From the NCBI RefSeq assembly GCF_014647435.1, contig NZ_BMPE01000001.1:930001-994000 (forward strand): 64,000 nucleotides of DNA. Direction: 5' to 3'. This document shows, one piece after another, positions 1-10,804 of this stretch. Each line of letters begins with the position of its first letter. Within the stretch, counting starts at the first letter, position 1. Below the pieces are notes generated by a model that worked only from the letters and a program-made list of their open reading frames with translations, was not told the DNA's origin and searched no databases. This DNA is from Deinococcus radiotolerans. GTDB lineage: Bacteria > Deinococcota > Deinococci > Deinococcales > Deinococcaceae. The translations under genes and the position numbers were made by a program.

Positions 1-22
1 CGCGCCCGGCGGGGAACCCCTG

Positions 23-961
23 GTGGCCCCCCTGCCGGACAGTGACGGGGCGCCGCAACTGCCCCGCCGCAGCCTGCGCAGCCGCATGACCGTGGGCGCC
101 CTGGTGCCGCTGGGGGTGTCCAGCGCCCTGACGCTGGGCGTGCTGGCCCTGACGCTCCCTGGCCTGCAACAGGGTCTCGTGCAGCGCAACGCACAGGCCG
201 TGGCGGTCGCGGTGGCCAGCAACATTGACCCCACCCGCGGCGGGCAGAACATCACGCCGCAGCTGGAGGCGCTGGTGAAGAACTCCAGCGTGGGCTTCGT
301 GCAGGTCGAGCTGCGCGACGGCTCGCGGTACTTCTCCAGCCAGATGCCCAAGATCAGTGACCTGCTGAACGCGCAGGTGAGCAACTGGATAGTGGACAAC
401 CCCAACCGGGCCGTGTACCGCGACCGCATCTCGCCCGCGAAGGTGTACCGCGATCAGGCGAACGAGATGCGCACCATGGGCGGTACCGCAAACGACGTGG
501 AGAAACTGGAGAAGCTGGCGAACGACCCCGCGAACCAGTCGGTCACGCCCGTGAACTACATCGTGCAGCAGATCACCGTGCTGGACGAGAACGGCCAGCG
601 TAACGTGACCGATCAGCGCGTCAGCGACGCCGACGCGGACAAGGTGCTGTACACCGTCGCGGTCGGCGTGGAGAACGGCCAGCAGGAGTCCGCGCTGCGC
701 CGCACGCTGTTCATCGTGGGCTTCGTGTCCCTGCTGGCGCTGGCCATCGCCGCGTACCTCGCGCTGCGCGCCGCCCGCGCGGTCGTGCAGCCCATTGAGG
801 AACTCGTGCGGGTGGCCGACGCGATCAGCATGGGTGACCTGAGCCGCCCCGTGCGCGCCGAGCGCAACGACGAGATCGGTGACCTCGCGCAGGCGCTGGA
901 ACGCATGCGTCTGAGCCTGGACTCCGCGATGGAACGCCTGCGCCGCCGCCGCCGCAGCTGA
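23..961 (+). CDS. HAMP-domain membrane sensor protein without output domain
   Basis: The 312-residue product has a membrane segment near residues 24-50, an extracytoplasmic region of about 180 residues, a second membrane segment near 230-250 and a HAMP linker from about 255 to 305. It then stops in a run of arginines. This is the input half of a chemoreceptor or sensor kinase with no signalling domain attached. The GTG at 23 follows a GGGGA-type ribosome-binding site, but the frame stays open to the window edge, so the true start could lie upstream. A perfect hairpin follows the stop. The ligand is unknown; a partner supplying the output is inferred, not seen. Confidence 0.8.
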   Translation: MAPLPDSDGAPQLPRRSLRSRMTVGALVPLGVSSALTLGVLALTLPGLQQGLVQRNAQAVAVAVASNIDPTRGGQNITPQLEALVKNSSVGFVQVELRDGSRYFSSQMPKISDLLNAQVSNWIVDNPNRAVYRDRISPAKVYRDQANEMRTMGGTANDVEKLEKLANDPANQSVTPVNYIVQQITVLDENGQRNVTDQRVSDADADKVLYTVAVGVENGQQESALRRTLFIVGFVSLLALAIAAYLALRAARAVVQPIEELVRVADAISMGDLSRPVRAERNDEIGDLAQALERMRLSLDSAMERLRRRRRS

Positions 962-967
962 GCGCCC

Positions 968-1018
968 ACCCCCAATGAGTGACCCCCGCCTGTCCGGCGG
1001 GGGTCACTCATTGGGGGT
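968..1018. terminator. Bidirectional terminator with perfect 23-bp stem
   Basis: Arms 968-990 and 996-1018 are perfect inverted repeats around a 5-base loop (TGTCC). The hairpin lies between the convergent HAMP gene and the PA2169-type gene and can serve both. There is no long T tract, as is usual at this G+C content. Confidence 0.8.
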
Positions 1019-1028
1019 CCGGCTGGGT

Positions 1029-1487
1029 TCAGCGGGCTTCCATGCTGTGCTTCATGTCACGGATCTGGTCGTGGCTGGCCTTGACCTTGCTGAACTGGCC
1101 CTCCACGAAGCTGCGCACGTCGGCGGGCAGGCCCTCAGCCTTCAGCACATCCTGGTAGTTCTCGACGGCAACGTCCTCGCCCCGCTCGGCTTCAGCCACG
1201 ACCGCGGTGTCGTCCCGGCCGGTCAGGGCGTCACGGACGTTCAACCAGGTGCGGTGCAGGGCGGCGCCCACACTGCCTCCTTCGCGGGGCTTGTCGCCCA
1301 GTCGGGCGATGTGCGCCTCGACTTCACTGGCCATCTGGGCGCGCTGGGCGCTGCGCTCACTGAACAGGCTCTTGAGGCTGGGGTCAGTGGCGTGATCGGC
1401 GGCGTCCGCGAAGCCCTTCTGGCCGTCGCGCAGGGTGCCGAGGAGGTACTGGAGCTTGTCGAGGACGTTCTCGTTGGTCATGGTCAT
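1029..1487 (-). CDS. PA2169 family four-helix-bundle protein (DUF2383)
   Basis: The 152-residue, highly charged, all-helical protein matches the ferritin-like PA2169/DUF2383 family. It has an N-terminal helix of the LDKLQYLLGTLRDGQKGF type and Glu/His positions spread over four helices. The biochemical role of the family is not established; members are often stress-related. The start at 1487 is supported by a strong AGGAGGC ribosome-binding site at 1494-1500 (complement). A CCCGCTC/GAGCGGG hairpin (1531-1549) sits in the putative leader. The gene converges on the HAMP gene through a shared terminator. Confidence 0.8.
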   Translation of the reverse strand: MTMTNENVLDKLQYLLGTLRDGQKGFADAADHATDPSLKSLFSERSAQRAQMASEVEAHIARLGDKPREGGSVGAALHRTWLNVRDALTGRDDTAVVAEAERGEDVAVENYQDVLKAEGLPADVRSFVEGQFSKVKASHDQIRDMKHSMEAR

Positions 1488-1707
1488 GGCGGTGCCTCCT
1501 GATGAAAAAAGGACGTGAGGGGTGAGGAAACCCGCTCCTGCTGAGCGGGCGTCACGGAACAGACGACGTCAGGTTAGAAGCTGGGCGTGCTTCTCACCTG
1601 ATAGCAGGACCAAGGCGGCATTTACCCACAGTTGGGCTGCGCTTGGGGGAGTTCACATGCTCAGCGCGTCCCGTGCAGCGGCGGGTGGAATGTGCTGCAC
1701 TGCGGTC

Positions 1708-2403
1708 ATGACGCCCTGGGTACTGCGGATGCGCTGGCTGGACCTCTGTTTCATGCACTGGGAGGTGCCGCCGGCGCTCGTGCAGGCCACACTGCCGCGC
1801 GGGGTGGATGTTGACATGCGTGCGGGCCGCGCCTACGTGGGCGCAGTGCCGTTCCGGATGGAGGACGTCGCGCCGCGCCTGACGCCCGCCGTGCCGGGCC
1901 TCAGTGCCTTCCCCGAACTGAACCTGCGCACCTACGTCCGCGTGAACGGCGAGCCGGGCGTGTGGTTCTACTCGCTGGACGTCACGCAGCCGCTGGCCGC
2001 GGCCCTGGCGCGCACGTTCTTTCACCTGCCGTACCGGCGGGCCCGCATGTGGGTGGACCGCCAGGAGGACGTGACGCGCTACGCCAGCGTCCGCACGGAC
2101 CTGCGCACCGGGCCGGGCGCGTTCGCGGGCGCGTACCGGCCCGTCGGGGCTCCCCTTTCCCCCGACCCGGACAGCCTGGAGGCGTGGCTGACCGACCGCC
2201 TGCTGCTGTTCAGTGCGGACCGGGCCGGGCGGGTGTACCGGGGCCGCATTCATCACGTGGCGTGGCCGCTGCGGCGCGCGCAGGCGCAGGTGCGGGTGAA
2301 CACGCTGGGCGCCCCCCTGGGCTTTGACCTGAGCGGCCCGCCGCACCTGCTGCACGCCGAGCGGCTGGACGTCCGGGCGTGGTGGCTGGACCGGGTGCGC
2401 TAG
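1708..2403 (+). CDS. DUF2071 (YqjF-like) protein
   Basis: The product from the ATG at 1708 is 231 residues and matches the DUF2071/YqjF family: an N-terminal LDLCFMHWEVPPALVQ segment, then a beta-rich domain with the Y-V-G-A-V-P-F, N-L-R-T-Y-V and G-V-W-F-Y-S-L-D strands. The function of the family is unknown. The frame is open further upstream to about 1522, but the family normally begins at this Trp/Leu-rich helix. A TGCACT hexamer ends 6 bases before this ATG, consistent with leaderless initiation. The gene ends 19 bp from the convergent TPR-like gene. Confidence 0.75.
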   Translation: MTPWVLRMRWLDLCFMHWEVPPALVQATLPRGVDVDMRAGRAYVGAVPFRMEDVAPRLTPAVPGLSAFPELNLRTYVRVNGEPGVWFYSLDVTQPLAAALARTFFHLPYRRARMWVDRQEDVTRYASVRTDLRTGPGAFAGAYRPVGAPLSPDPDSLEAWLTDRLLLFSADRAGRVYRGRIHHVAWPLRRAQAQVRVNTLGAPLGFDLSGPPHLLHAERLDVRAWWLDRVR

Positions 2404-2422
2404 GCCCCCCGGCCCACCCGCC

Positions 2423-3421
2423 TCAGGTCAGCGCGAGGATGAACGGCTCGCGCAGGCCGGCCTGCGCCGCGTCCCGCGCGACCCCGGGGGCGTAGCTCAG
2501 GGCCAGCACGGCGCGGTAGGTGCGCTGCGCGAGCTCCCGGTCTCCCAGCGCGTCCCGCACCTGACCCAGGCGCGCCAGGACCAGGCCCGCCAGGCTGCGC
2601 GGCAGGTCGTCTGTCAGGCCGTGCGCGGCGCGCTCCAGTTCCGTGCGGGCGCCCTCCAGGTCCCCCACGGCCAGGTAAATGCTGGCGGCGGCGGCGTCCA
2701 GTTCCGCGCGGGGCGTGACCCGGTCCCCGGTCTCGCGGCGCAGGGCGGCCAGCAGGGGGTTCAGGTCGTCCTCCTCGCGCAGCTGCCACGCGCGGTCGGC
2801 CAGGGCGCGCACGCGGCTCACCTCGCCCGCCTGGAAGCCGCTCAGGTCGGGCAGGGCCGCGCCAGGGAGGCGGGCCAGCAGGTCGGGCAGGTCGTCCAGC
2901 GGCACCAGGGCCACGCCGCGCTGATCCGCCAGCCGCGCGGCGAGTTCAGTGAGGCGCCGCTCGCGCCAGCGGGTGCCGGGGCCCTCGTCCAGCGCGGCGC
3001 GCAGGGCGTCCCGCGTCGCCTGCACCTCGGCCAGGAAGTCGGGGTGCAGGGCGCGGGCGGCGTCCAGCGGCGCGGTCACCAGTTCAGCCAGCGCCGCGTC
3101 GGCCTGCTGCGCCTGCTGCAGGCGCTCGCGGCCCTGCGGGTACTGGTTCAGGAAGCCCGTCAGCTGCCCGTGCTCGGCGTCCGCCCAGGCCCAGTCGGCG
3201 CTGAAGCCGTCCCGGAGGCTCACACCCGCGGCGGGCAGCGCGTCCCGCAGTGGGTGATCCTCGTCCGGCCCGGACGCCCACAGCACCTCGCGCGCCCCCA
3301 GATGCGCGAGCAGCTCGGCGACGGTGCCTGCGTTGAACTGCGGATGCAGGCGCAGCAGGTCGCCCAGGTCCGGCAGGAGGGTCAGCGGGGCCGGGTGCGG
3401 GCCGGGCGGGATGGAAGACAT
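2423..3421 (-). CDS. TPR-like helical protein, function unknown
   Basis: The 332-residue Ala/Leu/Arg-rich protein has no signal peptide. The first about 120 residues are not recognisable. The last about 110 look like two or three tetratricopeptide repeats (for example around [17 protein letters not shown] and [19 protein letters not shown]). It is probably a cytoplasmic scaffold protein. A TAGACT hexamer (complement of 3428-3433) ends 6 bases before the ATG, so translation is probably leaderless. Whether it acts with the neighbouring Rsh gene, 92 bp away on the same strand, is unknown. Confidence 0.7.
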   Translation of the reverse strand: MSSIPPGPHPAPLTLLPDLGDLLRLHPQFNAGTVAELLAHLGAREVLWASGPDEDHPLRDALPAAGVSLRDGFSADWAWADAEHGQLTGFLNQYPQGRERLQQAQQADAALAELVTAPLDAARALHPDFLAEVQATRDALRAALDEGPGTRWRERRLTELAARLADQRGVALVPLDDLPDLLARLPGAALPDLSGFQAGEVSRVRALADRAWQLREEDDLNPLLAALRRETGDRVTPRAELDAAAASIYLAVGDLEGARTELERAAHGLTDDLPRSLAGLVLARLGQVRDALGDRELAQRTYRAVLALSYAPGVARDAAQAGLREPFILALT

Positions 3422-3512
3422 GCGCGCAGTCTAGAGCAGCGCATTTCAGCGGAGCGGCACAGCGGGGCCCGAGCTTCAGCGGTCCAGAAGCCCAGAGCCA
3501 CGCAACCTGGGG

Positions 3513-5810
<2,298 letters not shown>

Positions 5811-5817
5811 GCCCCGC

Positions 5818-5823
5818 AGCATA
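5818..5823 (-). promoter_or_regulatory. Leaderless -10 element of rsh
   Basis: On the complement, TATGCT is followed by exactly 7 bases and a GTG codon in the rsh frame. A TTGACC hexamer lies 14 bp upstream (complement of 5838-5843), closer than the usual 17 bp, so the -35 assignment is weak. Confidence 0.5.
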
Positions 5824-5883
5824 GCGTCCCCTGACCCGGTCAACCTGACGGACCCCTCAATGCCGCTTAGGGCGTCCGCAGAA

Positions 5884-5902
5884 CACCCACCCGGAGTGGG
5901 TG
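5884..5902 (-). terminator. Possible terminator of the 34-residue gene
   Basis: Arms CACCCAC and GTGGGTG surround a CCGGA loop. On the minus strand the hairpin is followed by TTCTGC. It lies between the small gene and rsh and would separate the two transcripts. It is short, so support is moderate. Confidence 0.4.
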
Positions 5903-5945
5903 GGCGGGAAGGTGACCAGTCAGAGAGGAAGGTTCTGGAGGCCCG

Positions 5946-6050
5946 TTAGCGGCGGTTGGGCACGCGCACGGGAACCGGCACCGGCTGGGGTTGCGGGCTG
6001 CCGGTCAGCACCTCGCGCAGCCAGTCGATGAATTCACGCAGGCCTTTCAT
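5946..6050 (-). CDS. Small leaderless protein of 34 residues, unknown
   Basis: The reading frame encodes MKGLREFIDWLREVLTG followed by a proline/valine-rich tail (PQPQPVPVPV) ending NRR. Third codon positions are almost all G or C, as in real genes here. On the complement, TACACT ends 6 bases before the ATG, the leaderless arrangement of this genome, and a hairpin follows at 5884-5902. The N-terminal half could form an amphipathic helix. No family is recognised; its independent promoter argues against it being part of rsh. Confidence 0.55.
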   Translation of the reverse strand: MKGLREFIDWLREVLTGSPQPQPVPVPVRVPNRR

Positions 6051-6176
6051 GCCCCCAGTGTACTGACCTGCCCCTGACAGAGATGGCACGAACCTTACTA
6101 TGAGTTCACGCTTGAGCTGCGTCCCGCGTCTCCCCGCCGGGGACAGCGGAACTCACGAACGCTCATACTGGCGGGC

Positions 6177-7115
6177 ATGACCGCGCCCCGCCCCGTCATC
6201 CTGGACCTCGACCCCGGACACGACGACGCCGTGAACATCCTGCTGGCCCTGGCCAGCCCCGAACTGCGCGTGATTGGCCTGACCACCGTGTTCGGCAACG
6301 TAGGCCTGGACCGCACCACCCGCAACGCCCTGATCACCCGGCAGATCGCCCGCTCAGACGTGCCCGTCTACGCCGGCGCGGACCGGCCCCTCGTGCAGGA
6401 GCGGATCAGCGCCGAGGCCGTGCACGGCGAGAGCGGCCTGGACGGCCCGCACCTGCCCGCGCCCACGCGCGGCACCGAGGCGGAACACGCGGCCGCGTTC
6501 ATCATCCGCACCGTCCGCGAGAAGCCCGGGGAGGTCACGCTGCTCCCCACGGGTCCGCTGACGAACGTCGCGCTGGCCTTCCGCCTCGCGCCGGACATCG
6601 TGCCGCTGGTGCGGGAGGTCGTGTGGATGGGCGGCAGCACCGACACCGGCAACTGGACGCCCGCCGCCGAGTTCAACGCCCTGGCCGACCCGCACGCCGC
6701 GCACGTGGTCTTCAGCAGTGGCGTGCCGCTGACCATGATCGGCCTGAACGCCAGTCATCAGGCCATCGCGCACCCGGCCCGCGTGCAGCTGTTCCGCGAC
6801 CTGGGCACGCCCACCGGCGCGTTCGTGGCGGACCTGCTGGCCTTCTTCGCCGAGCACCACCGTGAACGCTACGGCTGGGACGGCGGGGCGCTGCATGATC
6901 CCCTGACGGCCGCGTGGCTGCTGTGCCCCGACCTGTTCACCGTGCAGCCCATGCACGTCCAGATTGACCTGTCGGGCGGTCCCAGCCACGGCCGCACCGT
7001 GGCCGACGTGTGGCACGTCACCGGGCAGACCCCGAACGCGCAGGTCATGACCCACGTGAACGCCGACGGCTTCTTCGAGCTGCTGCGCGACCGGATCGCC
7101 ACGTACACCCACTAA
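6177..7115 (+). CDS. Inosine/uridine-preferring nucleoside hydrolase family protein
   Basis: The 312-residue enzyme of the IunH family hydrolyses the N-glycosidic bond of ribonucleosides to ribose and base, for purine or pyrimidine salvage. The calcium-binding DLDPGHDDA motif is at residues 9-17 and the catalytic-region HDPLTAAWLL is near 240. The length is normal. Start: CATACT (6164-6169) ends 7 bases before the ATG, with no ribosome-binding site, so it is probably leaderless. Substrate specificity (purine, pyrimidine or modified base) cannot be read from the sequence. It converges on the next gene with 18 bp between stops. Confidence 0.9.
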   Translation: MTAPRPVILDLDPGHDDAVNILLALASPELRVIGLTTVFGNVGLDRTTRNALITRQIARSDVPVYAGADRPLVQERISAEAVHGESGLDGPHLPAPTRGTEAEHAAAFIIRTVREKPGEVTLLPTGPLTNVALAFRLAPDIVPLVREVVWMGGSTDTGNWTPAAEFNALADPHAAHVVFSSGVPLTMIGLNASHQAIAHPARVQLFRDLGTPTGAFVADLLAFFAEHHRERYGWDGGALHDPLTAAWLLCPDLFTVQPMHVQIDLSGGPSHGRTVADVWHVTGQTPNAQVMTHVNADGFFELLRDRIATYTH

Positions 7116-7133
7116 CGAACCGCGACCCCGGCG

Positions 7134-7817
7134 CTACCCGAGGGCCCGCAGGCGCCGCGCCACCCCGTCCGGCACCGGGTGGCGCGCACCGGATAGCGGA
7201 TACAGCTGCCCCGCGAACTCGCCTGACTGCACGGAGCTCAGCAGCACCCCACTCAGTCGCGCGCGCTCCCGGGCGAAGCGCCGCCCATCTACTCCCGCCG
7301 GGCCACCCTCCGATGCCTGTGAGGCGCGCGCCAATAGCCCCAGGGCCTCAGCCAGCAGCGGCGCGCCCGGTTCAGCCACCGGGAGAAGAACCGCCAGCAC
7401 GGTCACCGCGCCCGGCGGCCCCTGACCCGCCTTGCCTGCCAGCACCCGCGCCAGCCGCAGCGGCAGGTGTGCGGCCGGGTCGCGCAGGCGGGTTACCTCC
7501 ACGAACCACGCGCCCGACCCGTCCAGCGCAGCCACCCGGAAGTCCGGGCTGCGGCCGCCCGACGCGGCCAGAGGCTCGAACGTCAGCGTCCAGCGGCGCT
7601 CGCGCAGCAGCCACGCCGCTACCGCGAGCTCTGCGCCCACGTCCGCCAGGGCCTCCGGGTCCGGCACCCGCAGCTTGCGGCGCACCTTCGCCGCATGTGC
7701 CGCCAGGAACGCCGCAAGTGGCCGCGAGCCGCGCAGCTGCCCCAGCAGCAGGGGCCGGAGCGGGTGCCCATCCGGCACGCCCAGATCATCCAGCAGGGCT
7801 TCTGCGCGGCCGTTCAC
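7134..7817 (-). CDS. Uncharacterised protein, possible PD-(D/E)xK-like fold
   Basis: From the GTG at 7817 the product is 227 residues. It has an N-terminal helical part and a central segment that could follow the restriction-endonuclease layout: an acidic helix (ADVGAELAVAAWLL), then PDFRV and, after a turn, WFVEVTRL. The last motif has Thr where nucleases have Lys, so activity is doubtful. The frame is open to 7871, but CATGAT on the complement (7824-7829) ends 6 bases before this GTG. The shorter start also leaves room for the divergent DUF1152 promoter. I do not recognise a named family. Confidence 0.65.
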   Translation of the reverse strand: MNGRAEALLDDLGVPDGHPLRPLLLGQLRGSRPLAAFLAAHAAKVRRKLRVPDPEALADVGAELAVAAWLLRERRWTLTFEPLAASGGRSPDFRVAALDGSGAWFVEVTRLRDPAAHLPLRLARVLAGKAGQGPPGAVTVLAVLLPVAEPGAPLLAEALGLLARASQASEGGPAGVDGRRFARERARLSGVLLSSVQSGEFAGQLYPLSGARHPVPDGVARRLRALG

Positions 7818-7869
7818 TCCCGCATCATGACCGGCCCTGCCCCCCGGAGCCTGCGAGAATAAATGGGCC

Positions 7870-8823
7870 ATGAACGCCCTTCAGCCTCCCTTCTTCCGTG
7901 AACTTCAGGCCTCGCGCCGCGTCATGATCGCCGGGATGGGCGGCGGCTTCGATGTGTTCTGCGGCCTCCCGCTGTACTTCGCCCTGAAAGCCGAGGGGAA
8001 GGAAGTGTTCCTGGCGAACTACTCGTTCACGAGCCTGGGACTGGGCCCGAACGGCCCGCTGCCGCCCGCGGTGGTCCCCGTGACCCCGGACCTGATCGTC
8101 ACGCCCGGCGAGTACTTCCCCGAGTACTGGCTGTCGCGGTGGCTGGTCACGCAGGGCGAGCCGGGCACCGTGTACGCCTTCCGGAAGGTGGGCGTGCAGC
8201 CCCTGAAGACCGCGTACGAGGCGCTCGTGCGGCACCTGAACCTCGACACGATCATTCTCGTGGACGGCGGCACGGACTCCCTGATGCGCGGCGACGAGTC
8301 CGGCCTGGGCACCCCCCACGAGGACGCCACCAGCCTCGTCGCAGTCAACGAGCTCAGCGGGCCCAAAACACTACTCGCGTGCCTGGGCTTCGGTGTGGAC
8401 CACTTCCACGGCGTCAGCCACGCCGACTATCTGGAAGCCACCGCTGACCTTACCCGCAGCGGCGCGTACCTGGGCGCATTCAGCCTCACGCCCGACCTGC
8501 CGCCCGTACAGAAGTACAGAGACGCCTGCGAGGCCGCATTTCAGATGATGCCCCGGTACACCAGCATCGTGAACAGCAGCATTCTCAGCGCTATTGACGG
8601 TCACTACGGCGACCATCACGTGACCAGCCGTACGCACGGCAGCGAACTGTGGATCAATCCGCTTATGGGCCTGTACTGGACGTATCAGTTGCCTCCCGTC
8701 GCGCGGCGCCTCGGGTACTACGGGCCCCTGCTGCAGACCACTACCCTCACCGACGTGGGCCTGGTGATCGAACGGCACCGCGAGCAGGTCCCGATCAGGC
8801 CCAGGGTGAACATCCCGGTGTGA
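7870..8823 (+). CDS. DUF1152 domain protein
   Basis: The 317-residue cytosolic protein matches DUF1152. It has an N-terminal glycine-rich GMGGGFDVFCGLPL loop reminiscent of a dinucleotide- or phosphate-binding fold, a V-D-G-G-T-D-S-L-M-R-G-D-E segment near 135 and an H-G-V-S-H segment near 180. Function is unknown. The ATG at 7870 has no convincing ribosome-binding site; AGAATA lies about 12 bases upstream. It is divergent from the previous gene, with 52 bp between starts. Confidence 0.8.
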   Translation: MNALQPPFFRELQASRRVMIAGMGGGFDVFCGLPLYFALKAEGKEVFLANYSFTSLGLGPNGPLPPAVVPVTPDLIVTPGEYFPEYWLSRWLVTQGEPGTVYAFRKVGVQPLKTAYEALVRHLNLDTIILVDGGTDSLMRGDESGLGTPHEDATSLVAVNELSGPKTLLACLGFGVDHFHGVSHADYLEATADLTRSGAYLGAFSLTPDLPPVQKYRDACEAAFQMMPRYTSIVNSSILSAIDGHYGDHHVTSRTHGSELWINPLMGLYWTYQLPPVARRLGYYGPLLQTTTLTDVGLVIERHREQVPIRPRVNIPV

Positions 8824-8895
8824 GGGCGTCCGGGCAGCCAGTCAGACGCTGGGGCGTCCACACGGCCCGTCAAAAACGGCCTGACTGGGCCTGCA

Positions 8896-8931
8896 CCTGA
8901 GGTCGGGGCACGCCGCCGCGCCGACCTCAGG
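8896..8931 (+). terminator. Terminator after DUF1152 gene
   Basis: Perfect 11-bp arms (CCTGAGGTCGG, 8896-8906, and its complement, 8921-8931) with a 14-base loop are followed by CTCCATTGTTTTC, giving a short T tract. Confidence 0.75.
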
Positions 8932-9078
8932 CTCCATTGTTTTCTCATGCTGGGGCGGACTGGCTGTCACTGTCCGCGCCCCACCAGCGCCTGAACAGGC
9001 ATGAGGGCTGTACAGGCGCTCTCATGTCTGAACGGGCAGTTCAGGGACAGCTCTCAAACGGTCACCATCAGGGCCCTT

Positions 9079-9105
9079 TACGCTGACCTTCACCACCAAG
9101 GAGGT
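9079..9105 (+). promoter_or_regulatory. -10 element and strong ribosome-binding site of secreted protein gene
   Basis: TACGCT (9079-9084) would start a leader of about 20 bases containing AAGGAGGT (9098-9105), 4 bases before the ATG at 9110. The rest of 8824-9109 holds the terminator above and an imperfect GGGGCGGAC/GTCCGCGCCCC hairpin (8952-8982); I see no gene in it. Confidence 0.55.
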
Positions 9106-9109
9106 CATC

Positions 9110-9574
9110 ATGAACGCCCGTTCCCTCACCACCTTGATCGCCCTGAGCTTCACGGGGCTGGCCGGCGCACAATGCGTCAAGACGCCCACCCACGCCTTCA
9201 ACGGCCTGGTGCGAATCACGTACCCGTCCGGCAGCAGCGCCCTACTCCAGCAGGCCTGCGACGCCGGGGCCCAGCAGCTCAAGGCAGACATCATGGCCAA
9301 CGCCCGCGCCAAGGGGATCCCCGTGAAGTGGGTCGAGATCTACGGAGCGCGCAACTGGGGCTCAACCTTCCATGACCTGATCTACAAGACGCGCCCGCTG
9401 GGCTACAGCCAGGCGGCCTACAGCAAGTACAACGTGCTCCCCGCCTCCCGCATGAGCGGCGCGGAACTCCTCGTGTACGCCAACAAAAGCGGCAAGTACA
9501 TCGCCATGAGCTCCCAGCGCGAAGGCAGCAGCAGCGCCAAGACCACGGACGTGTTCGTGGTGTACGGCAACTGA
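9110..9574 (+). CDS. Secreted protein of unknown function
   Basis: The 154-residue protein starts with a clear Sec signal peptide (MNARSLTTLIALSFTGLAGA, cleavage probably before Gln21). The mature part is about 134 residues and carries two cysteines near its N-terminal end (Cys22 and about Cys50) that could form a disulphide. It is Tyr/Ser/Lys-rich towards the end. No family is recognised. The strong AAGGAGGT ribosome-binding site and own promoter suggest good expression. It has no operon partner. Confidence 0.75.
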   Translation: MNARSLTTLIALSFTGLAGAQCVKTPTHAFNGLVRITYPSGSSALLQQACDAGAQQLKADIMANARAKGIPVKWVEIYGARNWGSTFHDLIYKTRPLGYSQAAYSKYNVLPASRMSGAELLVYANKSGKYIAMSSQREGSSSAKTTDVFVVYGN

Positions 9575-9711
9575 GCCCAGCGGTGCTGCCGCAGGTGAAT
9601 AGAGTCAGAGCAGACGATTTTGAGCCCCCCAGGGCCAGTCACACTGGACCTCTCAGGGGGCCTTCCCTTACCTGTTTGTAACCCACACGGTCCTGCCTGG
9701 GCTTACGGCGA

Positions 9712-10725
9712 TCAGTCAAGCCTCAGGCCGCGCCGCAGGGCGGCCAGGGCACTCTGCCTGAACTCACCCGCAACGGCCGTGTTTGGCGCGAAGCGTTCAA
9801 ACGCGTGGTACGCGCCGGGCACCTCCACGTACTCGCACGGCACACCCGCCGCCCGCAGTCGCCGCGCGTACGTCCGGTCCTCATCGTGAAACAGGTCCAG
9901 GGTGCCCACCCCGATCCACGCGGGCGGCAGGCCGCTCAGGTCCGCCCGCCGGGCTGGCGCGGCGTACGCCGTGGCCCCGTCCAGCTGGGGTGGGCCGCCC
10001 AGGTACGCCGTCCAGCCCACCAGGTTGGAGGTTGGCCGCCAGATGAACTCGCCGCGCCGGGCGTGATCGGCCCGCAGCGCCGTGCGGTCATCCAGCATCG
10101 GGTAGTACAGCAGCTGGAAGGCGGGCGTGACCTCACCCCGGTCATGCGCGAGCTGCGCCAGCGCGGCTGCCAGCCCACCCCCAGCACTGTCCCCTACCAG
10201 CGCGATGCGGGCCGGTTCAAGGCCCAGCGACGCCGCCTCGCGCGCTATCCACGTCAGGGCGGCGTAACAGTCCTCCAGCGGCCCCGGGAACGGCGTGCCC
10301 GGCGCAAGGCGGTACTCGACCCCCACGACCACCACCCCAAGTTCCAGGGCGTACGCGGCGCTCTGCGCGTGGTACGCCGCGGCCGACCCGGTCACGTACC
10401 CGCCCCCGTGAATGTTCAGAATTGCGGCCGCGCCCGCCGGGAGGTTCGGCGGCCGGTACACGAACACCGTCACGTCCGGCGCGCCCGGCGGACCGGGAAT
10501 GCGGCACTCCTCCACGCGGACACCGTTAGGCAGCGCCGGTGCCTTCGTGTGGGCTTGCACCGCCTGCATGAGGCGCACCACACCCGGCGTGAACGGCGGC
10601 GAACGGAAACGCAGCAGCGGCGAACGCAGCTCAGCGTGCAGGTGCGGGAAAGAGGCCGCGCGGCGCGACCACACGAACCACGCGCCCAGCACTGCCCCTA
10701 CCGCCAGAAACCGTCCGGACTTCAT
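9712..10725 (-). CDS. Alpha/beta hydrolase, hormone-sensitive-lipase type esterase
   Basis: From the ATG at 10725 the product is 337 residues, with an N-terminal signal anchor (MKSGRFLAVGAVLGAWFVW). The Abhydrolase_3 fold has the oxyanion motif HGGGYV near 105, the nucleophile elbow GDSAGGG near 178, and a late Asp (GTLDLFHDEDR) and His (PGAYHAFERF). Such enzymes hydrolyse short or medium acyl esters. The frame is open to 10755, but the hydrophobic anchor begins at this Met and CAGAAT ends 5 bases upstream. The natural substrate is unknown; membrane anchoring suggests it acts at the envelope. Confidence 0.85.
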   Translation of the reverse strand: MKSGRFLAVGAVLGAWFVWSRRAASFPHLHAELRSPLLRFRSPPFTPGVVRLMQAVQAHTKAPALPNGVRVEECRIPGPPGAPDVTVFVYRPPNLPAGAAAILNIHGGGYVTGSAAAYHAQSAAYALELGVVVVGVEYRLAPGTPFPGPLEDCYAALTWIAREAASLGLEPARIALVGDSAGGGLAAALAQLAHDRGEVTPAFQLLYYPMLDDRTALRADHARRGEFIWRPTSNLVGWTAYLGGPPQLDGATAYAAPARRADLSGLPPAWIGVGTLDLFHDEDRTYARRLRAAGVPCEYVEVPGAYHAFERFAPNTAVAGEFRQSALAALRRGLRLD

Positions 10726-10804
10726 GACTGATTCTGGCATCCCGGCGCACGTCATCCGCCAGCCACGCCCCTCCTCTTACCCTCAGCGGACGGAGGAGCA
10801 CCCC

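Noticed and set aside
975..1502. Plus-strand frame of 175 codons over the PA2169 gene
   Set aside because: It begins inside the terminator hairpin. The minus-strand frame has a recognisable family, a ribosome-binding site and normal length.
8952..8982. GGGGCGGAC/GTCCGCGCCCC hairpin upstream of the secreted protein gene
   Set aside because: Imperfect arms and no T tract; the perfect terminator just before it is sufficient.
10412..10804. N-terminal extension of the regulatory-domain secreted protein
   Set aside because: It lies antisense to the esterase gene, while the ATG at 10805 has a ribosome-binding site and begins a signal peptide.
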